A stretch of 64,000 bases of DNA from Drosophila pseudoobscura (Eukaryota > Arthropoda > Insecta > Diptera > Drosophilidae). This document shows positions 1 through 11,615 of this stretch, one piece after another. Below the pieces are notes generated by a model, which was not told the DNA's origin, ran no database searches, and saw only the letters and a list, made by a program, of their open reading frames with translations. Where the stretch lies: NCBI RefSeq assembly GCF_009870125.1, contig NC_046683.1:19229001-19293000 (forward strand), in the 5' to 3' direction. A program made the translations under genes and the position numbers. Every line of letters starts with the position of its first letter. Position 1 is the stretch's first letter.

Positions 1-2301
1 GTTCTGCTGCTGCTGATTGCTGCTGCACAATTGCTTCTGAGAAGCATTCGTAGCTACACATACTCATCGCGGATCGGCAATCATTGAGCACTTTTATTGG
101 CATTACCCACTGCTGGCTCACACACAGCCCCCGACCGCAACGATCGGCATTTATCCGGGCTGGTGTGCGTGTGCTTGGCCGTGCTATCTCTGTCTGTCAC
201 GTTGTCTGCCACCAGCCAAGCGGCCAGCAAGTCTGCAAGAGCGCAAACATCAGCCACAGCGCCAAAGCTCCAAGGCAGGGTATACTCCTATAAGGTAAGG
301 CTGTGCCAGTGACACAAGATTTTGTTTGGGTTTGAATCTATAGAAACAGAATCTAACATCAATAAAAAGGCGTTCTCTTTGTTTAGTATACATATGTACA
401 TATACATATGTATATGTATAGTGGAGATTTTTTATCAGTAGAAAATGAGTTGATGAGAAAGAAATGAGGGTGAAACTCGAAGTAGAGGCTGCCCGACCTT
501 TTATAAATACTGCTTGCGCGAAAGCACGCTCAAACGGAAAAAGAGAGAGAGAGAGGAAGAGAACCGAGCATTTGTCAACTGACAATATCACCGACGAAGT
601 CGAAGGCGACGACAGCGACGGACCGCTCTGTCCCCGCTCTGCCAACAACACTCGATAAAGTGCACTCGTTCTAGGCAAACGCTAGCGCTACACAATTTGG
701 CCGTTACGTTACGGTTAGTGAGTTCCGTCGGCTCTCGGATTTTGGGTTTCGGTTTCGATTTCGATTTCGGTTTCAGTTTCAGTTTTTAGTTGAGTTTGAT
801 TCCCATTTATTGCTTGTGCCGTAATCTATGAAAGTGACATTTGATTCGGATTGCCGATCGCTGCTGATTCTTGTGTTTTTTGTTTCTTGGTTTCTGCCCA
901 AGTGCGTGTGAGTGAGATAACCCTAGCGGGTCACTATTGGTGGTGCTCCCTGTGATTATGCTGAGTGTGGCGCAACCGTTTCTACCTGCAGGCTGGGCCC
1001 CTGAGAGCACACCTCGCGTGCCGCCGAAACGCGCACTGTATTAGTCATGATCGTCAGAGCGTCTCTTGAATCACCAACAGCAACAGCCTCCATTCCCTTG
1101 CCCCCTGCCACAGCCACCGAGTGGCGTCCCCAACAACAACAATAGCAGGGCCACCACTTACTCGTATGTGAATAACCGAATTCGAATGCCGTAAACTGTT
1201 TACATTGCTCAAGAGCATTACTCACCTCCCGCTCACACGACCTGACGCAGTAGCAAGATCGTAGGAGGGCAGGGAAGGAGCGGAGAATTGCATTGAATCG
1301 GAGTAAAGTGGAGTGGACTGAAGTGGATTGGAGTGGGAGGATTGCATTGGAGATTCGCAGCTGCAGCACTAGAGTCTGTCGATTACGTGAGCAGAAAATA
1401 AACAACAAGCAGCCGTCAGCCGCCAGCCGCCATTCCCCTGACCACTGATAACACCCCAAATACAAACAAACACGCCAGCAGAGAGCGAAACCGAACCGAA
1501 CGTGTGCGCACGGAGAGAGGGAGAGATAGTACTCCTCCCATCCAAAACGCACGAGAGCAGCCGGATAACTCTCAGCGTGACTCAGGTGAGCGGAAACTGA
1601 TCTCTCGATTGCGTATACGCCGTGAGGGACATTAAGATCAACATATGTATGTATGTATGTGTGTAGATCGTGGCAGATCCTTGTGAACATTCTCGATCAT
1701 GGGCCGGGTCCATCACTTGTCTCCATTAGGGGGCCACTTCACACATTAGAGCAGCGGATAGCCGCCGTAGTGATGACACAGGCAGACACACACACACACA
1801 CAGAGGCAGGCACTCAATTAATTAAGGTTCGGCGCTGATCTTTGCACCCCAAGATGAGCTCCGGGCAGTGCCGGAGAGACACCAGAAGCATCAGAAGCAG
1901 AAACAGAAACAGAGACGAGTGTGACCTCTTTAAATTATTTAATTGACACTAATTTATCATAGTCCCATTCCCAATAAGAAGCAGCAGCAGCGGAAGGGTG
2001 ACCCGCCCCGGGGTTGTGTTGTGCATCTGCGCCGACGCACAGGCAGCTAGTGGCACCATCACAATGACTGCGCTCCCAGTTGGAAATTGTCGGTCGTAGC
2101 GATCGGTGATCAGTCCTTGGCGATTGCTCGACATCAGGATAGTAATAACATTAGAAACTTGAATCCAAATATTCACAATAACAATAATAACCTTAGTCGG
2201 AAGGTACTGAATCCATCTTGATCATCTTCATGACATGCACTTGGATAACCCCCCCCCTTTCCGTATTTCTATCAATCTTTATCTTCCTGCAGCACTATAG
2301 A
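1..2301. other. upstream region and probable 5' leader of moody
   Basis: No convincing protein-coding gene is seen. The stretch holds AT-rich ATATGTA repeats (about 385-420), a GAGA tract near 541-556, and a TTTCGATTTCGG-type tract near 745-785. Possible non-coding exon ends are AAG|GTAAGG after 294 and CAG|GTGAGC after 1585. The first coding exon of moody appears to begin after a CAG acceptor ending at 2292. The many short open frames here have low-complexity or shifting composition and are not supported. Confidence 0.45.
502..533 (+). promoter_or_regulatory. candidate TATA-type core promoter upstream of moody
   Basis: TATAAAT lies at 502-508. A weak initiator-like TCAAAC has its A near 532, about 30 bases downstream, which is the normal TATA-to-start distance. 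No transcript evidence is available and the initiator is a poor match, so this is a weak call. Confidence 0.2.
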
Positions 2302-4769
2302 ATGAGTGACGAGACAACGGGCAGCCTGGGTGATGCCTTCTCCCCCATGGACACGCCAACGACAACGATGATGCCCCCGCCAGCGGATGTCGATGAGAGC
2401 GGGTGAGTTGTGAAGCGGTGGCGAGTTAATTCGACTCGAGTGGTGCTATGTGATGCGACCCTATCGGGAGCCATGGGTAATTATAGCTCTCGGCTGGCAG
2501 TGTGAAAGGTCCGATAAGAGATCGTTAATATTACGCGCTCCATTACGCTAGTTGTGGGGCCATAGAGTGGGGGGACCAGTCGAGTGCACGGATGTGTTGA
2601 CACGATCGCTGCGATGACTCCGTTTGGGCGTGCCAACAAAGAGAACGATTCTTGTGCTGGCGGAAGCCCCTGAGTCCCCGATAGGATAGTAGGAGGCCGA
2701 AGGTCGCATCACTTCCCGATTGCTGCAAGGATCACTATTATTTACCCCCTCCTTATTCTACATTTTCCGCCTGCCTCTCTTTCGTTGCAGCTTCTCGCAT
2801 TCCCTGCTGACATTTGCCGCAGTCATGACCTTTCTGATCATGATCGTGGGCATCTGCGGCAATCTGCTGACGGTGGTGGCACTGCTTAAGTGCCCCAAGG
2901 TGCGCAATGTGGCCGCTGCGTTTATCATCAGGTGCGTATCGGAGCCATCTTACTATTTCTAATCCAAGCAGGGTATCGATTACTTAACGGCTTCTCCATC
3001 TCACTCTCCCGTACCCGTAGTCTTTGCATTGCCGATCTACTGTTCTGCGCCTTGGTTTTGCCCTTTCAGGGCCTACGCTTCGTCCAGGGCACGTGGCGCC
3101 ACGGCGAGGTTCTGTGCCGGCTCATTCCCTTCATCCAGTACGGAAACATCGGGGTATCCCTCCTGTGCATCGCGATGATCACGATCAACCGCTACGTGAT
3201 GATCACGCACTATAGCCTGTACAACAGGATCTACAAACGCCACTGGATAGCCATCATGATCGCCGCCTGCTGGCTCTTCTCGTACGGAATGCAGCTGCCG
3301 ACGCTCCTGGGCGCCTGGGGACGCTTCGGGTATGATGCCCGCCTGCAGACCTGCTCCATCATGAGTGATCGCCACGGGCATAGCAGCAAGACGACGCTCT
3401 TCATCACGGCCTTTGTCATCCCCTGCCTGGTGATTATCGCCTGCTACGCGAAGATCTTCTGGGTGGTGCACAAGTCCGAGCAGCGGCTCAAGAGGCATGC
3501 CACCAAGCAGAACTCCATTCCCAACAATCTGCGGCCATTGGCCGCTGCCACCTCGGTGCCGTCCGGCGACGGTGCAAATCCCAGCCAGGTCCCAGCCGGC
3601 TGCCGGGTCTCCTCCGACAGCAGCAGCAACTACTCCACGGATGTTCCCGATACGACACCAGGCGGAGCCGGTGGTGGGGCCGGGGTTAAGCAGCAGCCGA
3701 GCCGCGTCAAGGATCAGCGGGAAGTGCGCGCCAAGCGAAACGAGTGGCGCATTACCAAGATGGTGCTGGCCATCTTTCTGTCCTTTGTGATCTGCTACCT
3801 GCCCATTACCATTGTCAAGGTGGCCGACAAGGACGTGGAACACCCCAGTCTACACATCTTCAGCTACATCATGCTCTACCTGTCCGCCTGCATCAATCCC
3901 ATAATCTACGTGATCATGAACAAGCAGTACCGCAAGGCCTACAAGACAGTCGTCTTTTGCCAGCCCGCCGCTCGCCTACTGATGCCCTTCGGCAAGGGAA
4001 ACGGGGCCAGCAGTGCCGCAGGTACGTACCGGTTGACGCCCTCTGCCGCCCCAGGAACTGCCTCCACTAAGTCACGGTCTCAAATCGTTTCAGAGAAATG
4101 GAAAGATACCGGGTTGAGCAACAACCACAGCCGCACTATTGTCTCCCAGATGTCGGCAGGAGCAACGGCAACAGCAACGGCAACGGCAGCGGCGGGAACC
4201 CAGCCACAGTCCACGTCCACACAGGGTCCGGTTCAGGCCCTGGAGCTGACGGCCCGGGTACCAGATCTGATCAGCAAATCATCGAATCTGCCACTGCCAC
4301 AGCCACTGCCCCAGATCCCACCGGCGGGAGCTCGTCCGTCCCTTACACCGCCGCCACCTCCGTCGGTGTTGACAGCGACACACAGCAACGGAAGCGGCAG
4401 CCAACGACTCCCGCTCAAGAAGAACAATCACTCCTACACAAACAGCGGCTTCAACAGCAGTGTGATCAGCGCCAACCCCAGTTCCAGTCCCAGTCCCAGT
4501 TCCAGCGGCGGGGGAATCTACCGGCCAGGGATTGGCTCGATGGGGAACGGCTCGGCCTCGATACGACGCATCACCATGGTGGGGGACGACATCATCCTGG
4601 AGGAGGAGGAGCTGCCGCCTACCCCAACAGCGAGCTCTCCCCCACAGATGCAGGCTCCGCCGCCGCCGCCATCTTCCTCAAGACAAACGACAATGAACGC
4701 ATTGAATACAACGCCGAAGACGCCCATCTATATGAACGTCGACAGCCCGAAGAGAAACCAGTCTTATAG
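2302..4769 (+). CDS. moody: Moody, alternative isoform with frame-shifted C-terminus
   Basis: Uses the same exons as the other isoform up to the third coding exon, but with donor GTACCG after 4025 instead of GTACGT after 4021. Exons: 2302-2402, 2791-2931, 3021-4025, 4094-4769; 641 codons including stop (640 aa). The 4-nt shift puts the last exon into a second frame that remains open for about 225 codons, ending with TAG at 4767-4769. This tail is Gln/Asn/Gly-rich and starts ...GTEMERYRVEQQPQ. D. melanogaster moody is known to make two receptors, alpha and beta, differing in their cytoplasmic tails; the arrangement seen here matches that. Which frame corresponds to alpha or beta was not determined. 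Confidence 0.75.
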
Positions 4770-4878
4770 CGAACGCAACATTCCAGTTCCGGCTAGGGAG
4801 GGTCACGATCAAGGAGTCAAGGACTCCCAAGGACTCCCCAGCAAGCTTATGGATAAGAAGAAATTCCCAAAAGACTAA
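2302..4878 (+). CDS. moody: Moody, orphan class A GPCR (isoform using frame 1 C-terminus)
   Basis: Coding exons: 2302-2402, 2791-2931, 3021-4021 and 4094-4878; 676 codons including stop (675 aa). Seven-transmembrane rhodopsin-like receptor: TM1 about residues 44-66 with GN at 57-58, TM2 Asp86, the extracellular Cys113 expected to pair with a Cys in loop 2, an NRY motif at 137-139 in place of DRY, a long third intracellular loop, and NPIIY beginning at Asn373 in TM7. A long Ser/Pro/Thr-rich intracellular tail follows. From family knowledge, Moody acts in surface glia to keep the blood-brain barrier sealed, through G-protein control of cortical actin and septate junctions. The start ATG follows a splice acceptor at 2292/2293. 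The 72-nt intron 4022-4093 has length divisible by three and no in-frame stop, so retention would also be coding. Confidence 0.88.
4022..4093 (+). promoter_or_regulatory. moody: tandem splice donors selecting between two reading frames of moody
   Basis: The bases GGTACGTACC at 4021-4030 contain two GT donors four nucleotides apart (after 4021 and after 4025). Both pair with the acceptor TTTCAG ending at 4093. Donor 1 removes 72 nt and keeps frame; donor 2 removes 68 nt and shifts the frame. A possible inner acceptor (CCAG ending at 4054) would leave an intron too short to splice. Confidence 0.65.
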
Positions 4879-5990
4879 CGAAATGCTTTAATTCCAAATA
4901 TCATCATAATTGTTATGCTACTTTCGTTGCACGCCCATATGCATCGGTATATCGGTACAGATCGGGTATAGTATCGGGTGTGGAATACGTGTTCTGCTGT
5001 CTATCATAGTTTTATTGTTTTACTGTTGGTTATCCACCCTTTCCTAATTGTACGCCCAATACACTAATTTCACTATCTATCGTAAAAACTGTGCCATGCC
5101 CATTCGGCCCGTATTGAAAAAGTTATCATAGATATGTTCGAAATAGGCTAGTTGCACTGACATCTACACTCTTACCTATCGAATCCGTGTTTACACTTGC
5201 GCTAAGTTGAGTTATTGAGGCTGATAGCTGTGCTTCCCACAAAAACTGTAAAAGTCAACCAAAAAATATTCAAATGGTTGATCTAATGGTAAAATTAGTT
5301 TAAAGTATTTTGTTTTAAGTATTATACGTATATTTGCTCCATTTCCCTCAGCCATACTTTTTAATCTTCTAGCTTTTGTTGTTGCTAGTGGTGATAGTTC
5401 ACAAGATAGGCAGAACAGAGCTAAAAAAAAACTGGAACGCAACCAGAACTCAATAACTCAACTCAAGTATAAATGGGGTATAAGAAGTCGTAAATTGTAA
5501 AATATTTTAGACCGTGTGTTCCACAATCGCTATCCGAATATCGTTGTACCGTATGCGCTTGGCTTATCGATTAGCTTTTAAACCCCCAAAAAAGACATTG
5601 CACTAAATATTTTACACATATGCATACATAAATATACATATATAGAGCAGTAGTTATACATTTAGCTATTTATCGTGGCCCACGTTTAGTACTAGCAGTC
5701 TTTTTTTTAAACCTACCCACACACACACATCTACATATATGTATATGTACATAGCTTTAATCTTAGATATCTCTTTTTGTTTTAGGTGCTCTTTGTTCAA
5801 AATTGAAACATTCCATTCCTGCGTAGGCCTCTGTAAATGTACACCCCAAACAGACATTTAGAGAAGGACAAGTAATCGAATATCAATATAAACAAATACA
5901 TATTTATATAGAAATATAATAAAAAATACTAATAGAATTCAATTCAATCCTCGACCCCGATAATAATAAAATATGTCTTATTATATGCAG
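4879..5990 (+). other. 3' UTR of moody
   Basis: AT-rich sequence with no credible coding frame. Two AATAAA hexamers near its end (5918-5923 and 5965-5970) suggest a 3' UTR of about 1.05-1.1 kb. Confidence 0.5.
5918..5970 (+). terminator. candidate polyadenylation signals of moody
   Basis: AATAAA occurs at 5918-5923 and again at 5965-5970, the first strong pair downstream of the moody stop. Cleavage would fall about 10-30 bases after whichever is used. Confidence 0.4.
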
Positions 5991-6973
5991 GCTCCCCCCC
6001 TTCCAAGGTAGAGTTTCTGTCCAATGTGCCATGTATGTACACATCGACTGCTTTTTGCGAACTGATCATAAGCGACCACAGGTAAAAGTGCTATAATGTT
6101 TTAATGGTTGATAGAATAAGGAATAATAATTTTAGAACAATTTGCATCGAAAAGTAAATTTCTAACAATAACTTTGCAAAAAGGTGGACGATATGTACAT
6201 GCATAGGTATTTCCATTCATATTCGACTAACATTTCTTTCAGACATCCTTTAACACTTACAGGCCTGCGCTCTGGGACTCTCTTCTTCAATTTATACGCA
6301 TGGGATAAAAATACTTGAATATCTGTTGTCTTTTGTATTCTCTTGAATTTGCAGTCCGAGACTCGTATGTTGTTTATCATTCGAGTATCACTTGCAAGTA
6401 TGCGCTTGCTTTTCCGTTAAGCCGTTTCCGTTTGTAAATTTGTTTCCTCGCTCCAGGCTAAAGCCTATCAGTCTCGTGTGTTGCCCGTAGATGTGTTGAA
6501 ACTTAAAAGTTGTCGCTTAATATCTACCTACTATGTACATCAGCTATTTATGATTTATTTCAGTTCCTATACGATACATTTCCGAAAGTTTCCAGGAGCC
6601 ATTGCAATTCTAATTTTGAGGCTTTTCCACATTCTTTGAACGTTTAGTTCTGGTTGAAGATGATTATGTTTAAGCCAGAGCACAGCCATCGATATGGTGA
6701 ACGCCCTGCTTCTGGTTGGATCTGCTGACCCAGTTCGGACATCATTACCACTTTTGTGGGGCGGCGCAGAAAGTTTGCAGCCTCTCCTCTCCGGCTGCCT
6801 AGCCAATGGGCTGGAGGCTGTTGGCTGGCGGGGAAAGGGCGTTGACGCGTGTGCCGCCTGTACGCTTATCATCCATCCGCTAGCTGCACTCAGTACGCTG
6901 CTGCAGCCAGAGCGAACAGGCAGTCGGCTTAGATTTAGGCGGAGGCAGAGCCAGAGACATAGCCATAGCCGGA
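5991..6973. other. intergenic region and leader of the RING gene
   Basis: Separates moody from the RING gene. ATCGATA, seven of eight bases of the DRE promoter element TATCGATA, occurs at about 6687-6693, nearly 290 bases before the ATG, and could mark a housekeeping-type promoter. An open frame at 6694-7119 runs through the splice donor of the RING gene and looks like a shadow. Confidence 0.35.
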
Positions 6974-7473
6974 ATGAGCGTGCACAATGTGATCTGCGCG
7001 ATCTGCTCGGAGCGGTATCGGATGACGGACCAGATCCTGGCAGGGAGCTGCGGTCACGTATTCCACGAGGAGTGCCTGGAACGCTGGCGTGTGGAGTAAG
7101 TGGAGTCCCAGTGGAGTAAGCTCCTTTGTGTGTAGTACGGTTTGCCACTCATCACTTAATTCATTCCAGGTCAAGAACGTGCCCCATTTGCCGCAGCGAC
7201 GACACTGTGTACTTGCAGCTTTACTTGGACTTTGAAGAGCCGCCACCCAGCCAGAATCAGAGCCAAGGTCAAAGCGGGAGTGCAGACAGCGGAATCGAGA
7301 GTGTCGAGAGTGGCACCGAATATTCCGGAATAATGCGGGAGTACGAGAATCTGCTGTACGAGACGGGGGTGTATCGGGAGGAGATAGAGTACTTAAATGA
7401 GCGCATTGAGACCCTAATGCTGCGCAATTCACAGCTGAAGGCGAAGCTGGAAATGTCGAGCGATTCTGATTAA
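6974..7473 (+). CDS. CG4325: small RING-H2 finger protein, probable E3 ubiquitin ligase
   Basis: Two coding exons, 6974-7095 and 7170-7473, joined through a 74-nt intron; 141 aa. The N-terminus is a compact RING-H2: C8-x2-C11, then Cys26, His28, His31 and Cys34, then C45-x2-C48, with the intron falling between the third and last metal-ligand pairs. A Ser/Gln-rich linker follows, and then a C-terminal segment from about residue 105 rich in Glu, Leu and Asn with heptad-like spacing, likely a short coiled coil. RING-H2 domains recruit E2 enzymes, so ubiquitin ligase activity is inferred; the substrate is unknown. The symbol rests on its position between moody and usp and on family match. Confidence 0.8.
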
Positions 7474-9315
7474 AGAAACTTTGATGTTAACATTCGCTTA
7501 TCTGCATTTTCGCTGGGCGACACCTCTGCACTCGTATGCCGAGCAAAAACAAAGCGATTCGCCTTTGAGGAGCCAAACTGATTTAGCACAGATGGTAAAT
7601 ATATAAATGTATAAACACTTCAATGCAATCGGAAGCAACAGCTGGGAACCGAACCAGTTTAGCCGCTCATGTGCAACACTGTTGTTTGCCATTCGCCCTG
7701 GCACTTGGCCTGGGCGCGCACTTTGAACTGCCTGAAAATTCACTTTAGTTTATTTTTCAATACCCTGCATTTTAAGCAATTTTAACACGTTTTGTGGCTG
7801 AAGTTTGAGCAGACAGTCACTGTATGTGGGATGTCAGCGGGGAAACACTCTGTGCACCCCAAATGCTTGCCGACTGCAGCGAGTGCACAATCAGCTGTTC
7901 TTTTGCGAAAATCGTCACTTTACGTGCTTCTTCTTGGCGTTCTGTGTGAATAGCATATTACCGCGTCTCTTTGTATCATGATGGACTCAATTACAATTAC
8001 AAAAATTGCAACAAATTAATTCTGCAAGTGTATGTGTGCGTTCTCCGATTGTGATAGCCCCGATAAGTATTTAAACATAAGTGCGCGTCGTTTTGCAAGA
8101 AATCAAGCGGCCCTGGCTGCAAGTAAGTTGGATTCGCATATATATTCCATAGTTAATACTTTTGAGTCTCGTTGTCGGCTCTAATTCCGATGGCAGTGGC
8201 AGTTGGCATTGCTGGTCTATTATTTGTGTGTCGCTTGCGCCGATACGTCTCGCCGCGTCTCGGTATTGGGGTCGAGGCTGAGGCTGAGGCGGGACCGGAC
8301 CGGAGAAATTTGCCCATTCTCCATTCATATGCATTTCCACATAATTGCAGCAAAATTTTTATTTGCAACAGTGGCATACCAGACAGACGCAGAGTTGCTT
8401 TTGTTGTAGGTGCGTGGTGAGAACGGCAATGGCGCTGTGCTGCTAGGGCTGTCATCTCCCTCGATCTGCCTGACAATCAGGCGCGAATGTCAAGGTCTTG
8501 TCCGAATGACAAGTGTAACAATTATTCCTCACAATCGATATAAACTTCAATATTAAGGAGCACATACTTGACACCCACCAGATATACGTATTTGTGCTTT
8601 TTCGTGCGGTGCAACAACTCTGACAACAGTGTTTGTTTAAACAGAGATGCGCAGTAATGTGAATGCCGCATCACAGTGCAGTTCTGGGTATGGCCTGCCC
8701 AAGGGAAACATAAATACAAGCACCATTTAATGCTGTAAAATTCGTTGTGTAAATATATGTGTATTTAAATATTAATTGTGGGCATTTTCATTAAATGTGG
8801 TTCCACCTTGAGTTGCAGCCAAGCCGCGACTCGTGACTAAAAAGAATATTTCGTGATCTGTGTCACAGGTTTGCGCAAAACACTGCTCATCTCCATGAGG
8901 TGAGTTGTGGCCGAGTGGTGAGATTGTCTTTGTTGAGAAAAAATGTCGACGCGAAAAAAGGTTTTAATCCATTAGTCAGAAAGTCTGGCGTTCTTTGTTG
9001 TTGGAAAATCGCAATTGGAGTCTGCAAAAGCGGGATTTGGCGTACGGAGTGCGACACGAGCGAGATTATGTAAATGCATCACCTGGAACGGCGACTGCAA
9101 CACCAGACCAGAGCTGCTCTACCTAGCCAATCACACAGACACGGTGGCGTTGGCGTTGGCGTTGACGACACAAAGTGAAACCAGCGCAGCAGAGAGCAGA
9201 GAGGGGAAAGTCAGCGTCAGCAGCACCCAAAACACGCACACGACAAACACAAAAGTAGGAGGAGAATCACTGAGAACCGAACTGTAAACAGAGGGAAGAA
9301 CAGAAAGCTGTCGGA
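7474..9315. other. 3' end of the RING gene, intergenic region and usp leader
   Basis: No supported coding region. The stretch 8937-9315 just upstream of the usp ATG is less AT-rich and resembles a 5' UTR. Short open frames at 8071-8476 overlap on both strands and give no recognisable domain. Confidence 0.35.
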
Positions 9316-10779
9316 ATGGACAATTGCGACCAGGACGCAGGCTTCCGGCTGGGCCACATCAAGGAGGAGGTCAAGCCGGACATCTCGCAGCTGAATGACA
9401 GCAATAACAGCAGCTTTTCGCCCAAAGCGGAGAGCCCAGGCCCCTTTTTGCAGAACATGTCCATGGTGCACGTGATGCCATCGGGCAACAGCAACGAAAA
9501 TCAGGGCCAAATGGCACAGGCGTCCGCGGGCGGGGCCTCAGCCCAACAGCAGTATCCGCCGAACCACCCGCTAAGCGGCTCTAAGCACCTGTGCTCCATC
9601 TGCGGCGACCGGGCCAGTGGAAAGCACTACGGCGTCTACAGCTGTGAGGGCTGCAAAGGCTTCTTCAAGCGCACAGTGCGAAAGGATCTCACATACGCAT
9701 GCCGCGAGAACCGCAACTGCATCATCGATAAGCGCCAGCGGAACCGCTGCCAGTACTGCCGCTACCAGAAGTGTCTATCCTGCGGCATGAAGCGCGAGGC
9801 TGTGCAAGAGGAGCGGCAGCGAGGCGCCCGCAGTGCAGCGGGCAGGCTAAGTGCTGGTGGCGGATCTGTCGGTGGTGGCAGCGTCGGCTCTGGCAGTGGC
9901 GGTGGCGGAGGAAGCGGCGGCAGTGTGGGCGGCAACGGAGCGGACGAGTTCATGGCCAACAACGTCTCCCGAGACTTCACAATTGAGCGGCTACTGGATG
10001 CCGAGCAGCGGGCGGAAGCACAAAGCGGCGATCGGGCTCTGGCCTTCCTGCGGGTGGGCCCCAACTCGACCGTGCAGCCGGACTACAAGGGGGCCGTGTC
10101 GGCCCTGTGCCAGGTGGTGAACAAACAGCTCTACCAGATGGTGGAGTACGCTCGCCTCATGCCGCACTTTGCACAGCTGCCGCTGGATGACCAGGTGATC
10201 CTGCTGAAGGCTGCTTGGAACGAGCTGTTGATCGCCAACGTGGCCTGGTGCAGTATTGTGTCGCTGGACGATGCCATGGCCACCGGCATGGGCCACGACA
10301 GCGCCTTCGAGCGGCGATCGCCGGTGCTGCAACCGCAACAGCTGTTTCTCAACCAGAGCTTCTCCTACCATCGCAACAGCGCCATCAAGGCGGGCGTCTC
10401 CACTATCTTCGATCGCATCCTCTCCGAGCTGAGCGTAAAGATGAAGCGCCTCAACCTTGACCGCCGCGAGCTGGCTTGCCTCAAGGCCATCATCCTGTAC
10501 AACCCGGACATGCGCGGCATTAAGAACCGCGCCGAGATCGAGATATGCCGTGAGAAGGTCTACGCCTGCCTGGACGAGCACTGCCGCGTCGAGCATCCCG
10601 GCGACGATGGCCGCTTTGCCCAGCTTCTGCTGCGCCTGCCCGCGCTGCGCTCCATCAGTCTGAAGTGTCTCGATCATCTCTTTTTCTTCCGCATCATCAG
10701 CGATCGGCCACTGGAGGAGCTCTTTATCGAGCAGCTCGAGTCGCAGCCCCCTCCCGGCCTCACGCTGAAGCCCGAATGA
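9316..10779 (+). CDS. usp: Ultraspiracle, RXR-type nuclear receptor
   Basis: Single-exon CDS, 487 aa. The N-terminal A/B region (about 1-90) is Ser/Gln/Asn-rich and contains [11 protein letters not shown], which carries the SUMO-type motifs IKEE and VKPD. The DNA-binding domain starts at Cys93 ([18 protein letters not shown]) with P-box CEGCKG, and its last zinc ligand is Cys156 in LSCGMK. A Gly/Ser-rich hinge of about 35 residues follows, then the ligand-binding domain from about residue 211 to the end, closing with the AF-2-like helix [11 protein letters not shown]. From family knowledge, USP is the obligate partner of the ecdysone receptor, binds ecdysone response elements and controls moulting and metamorphosis. 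The lack of introns in the coding region agrees with fly usp. The start ATG is preceded by an in-frame stop. Confidence 0.95.
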   Translation: MDNCDQDAGFRLGHIKEEVKPDISQLNDSNNSSFSPKAESPGPFLQNMSMVHVMPSGNSNENQGQMAQASAGGASAQQQYPPNHPLSGSKHLCSICGDRASGKHYGVYSCEGCKGFFKRTVRKDLTYACRENRNCIIDKRQRNRCQYCRYQKCLSCGMKREAVQEERQRGARSAAGRLSAGGGSVGGGSVGSGSGGGGGSGGSVGGNGADEFMANNVSRDFTIERLLDAEQRAEAQSGDRALAFLRVGPNSTVQPDYKGAVSALCQVVNKQLYQMVEYARLMPHFAQLPLDDQVILLKAAWNELLIANVAWCSIVSLDDAMATGMGHDSAFERRSPVLQPQQLFLNQSFSYHRNSAIKAGVSTIFDRILSELSVKMKRLNLDRRELACLKAIILYNPDMRGIKNRAEIEICREKVYACLDEHCRVEHPGDDGRFAQLLLRLPALRSISLKCLDHLFFFRIISDRPLEELFIEQLESQPPPGLTLKPE

Positions 10780-11609
10780 GCGGCGTGCTGCCCATCGAAT
10801 GTTTCATTGTGATTGCGTTGTTTGCATTTCTCCCTCCTGGTCCTGATCCTCCAGTTACCTTCGATCCAATCCTCCCTCCCTCCCCTCTTAATATTACGCA
10901 AAATGTGTATGTAATTGTTTTTTTTTTATATTAACATTATTATTATTATTATTGAGATAGAAAATGTTTTCCTTAAGATGATTATATGTCTCCGCAACGT
11001 TTATGGCCAAGTAAACGAAAAACCAATCCCAAAACTTTAGAAGAACACACACACACACAAACACAAAGGCGAAAAGCGAACACACACAAACTCAAATTAA
11101 AAGTTAACCTAAACTAAAGCTACAAAAATATATAGATCTAGACATAATTATGATGTACAGAGACGTATATATGGATGTACATATGTGTGCATCGATTATC
11201 TATTTAGCCACGTACAGGTACGCCGTATGCATGAAGGTACGTGTCCCGTATGCCCGTTCTTGAACCAATTGTAATTACTTTTTATCATAATTGTAACCAG
11301 AGTTACCGATTTCATGCGAGACGCAGAACAACCACAAAAACGAATCCAACCAGATATATATCTATGTATTGTATAAAATATAACTCCTGCATAACATAAG
11401 GCTTGTCGTTTCTCTGCCGCTCCGACACGGATCGGATCGTCGATTAATCCAGTCGTTGGACATGTTCATTTGTACAGTGCTTGGCAAAACTGTAGGACAG
11501 TCGGAGGGCAGTGCATCCGTGGGATCGTCAGATTTTGCTGAACCAATTTCCTATATATTTGATTAAGGCGGTGGACATTCGATTCATTTCTCAGTTTATA
11601 GCATTTAAC

Positions 11610-11615
11610 AATAAA
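11610..11615 (+). terminator. candidate polyadenylation signal of usp
   Basis: AATAAA about 830 bases past the usp stop, the first such hexamer found on this strand. ATAAAA-like variants occur earlier, so the site in use is uncertain. Confidence 0.25.

Noticed and set aside
6567..7148. 193-codon minus-strand frame over the RING gene leader and first exon
   Set aside because: The RING gene on the opposite strand has intact metal ligands and a phase-correct intron; the minus frame has no recognisable features.
8071..8476. Overlapping short frames on both strands between the RING gene and usp
   Set aside because: The frames overlap each other on opposite strands with arbitrary composition; none has a recognisable family.
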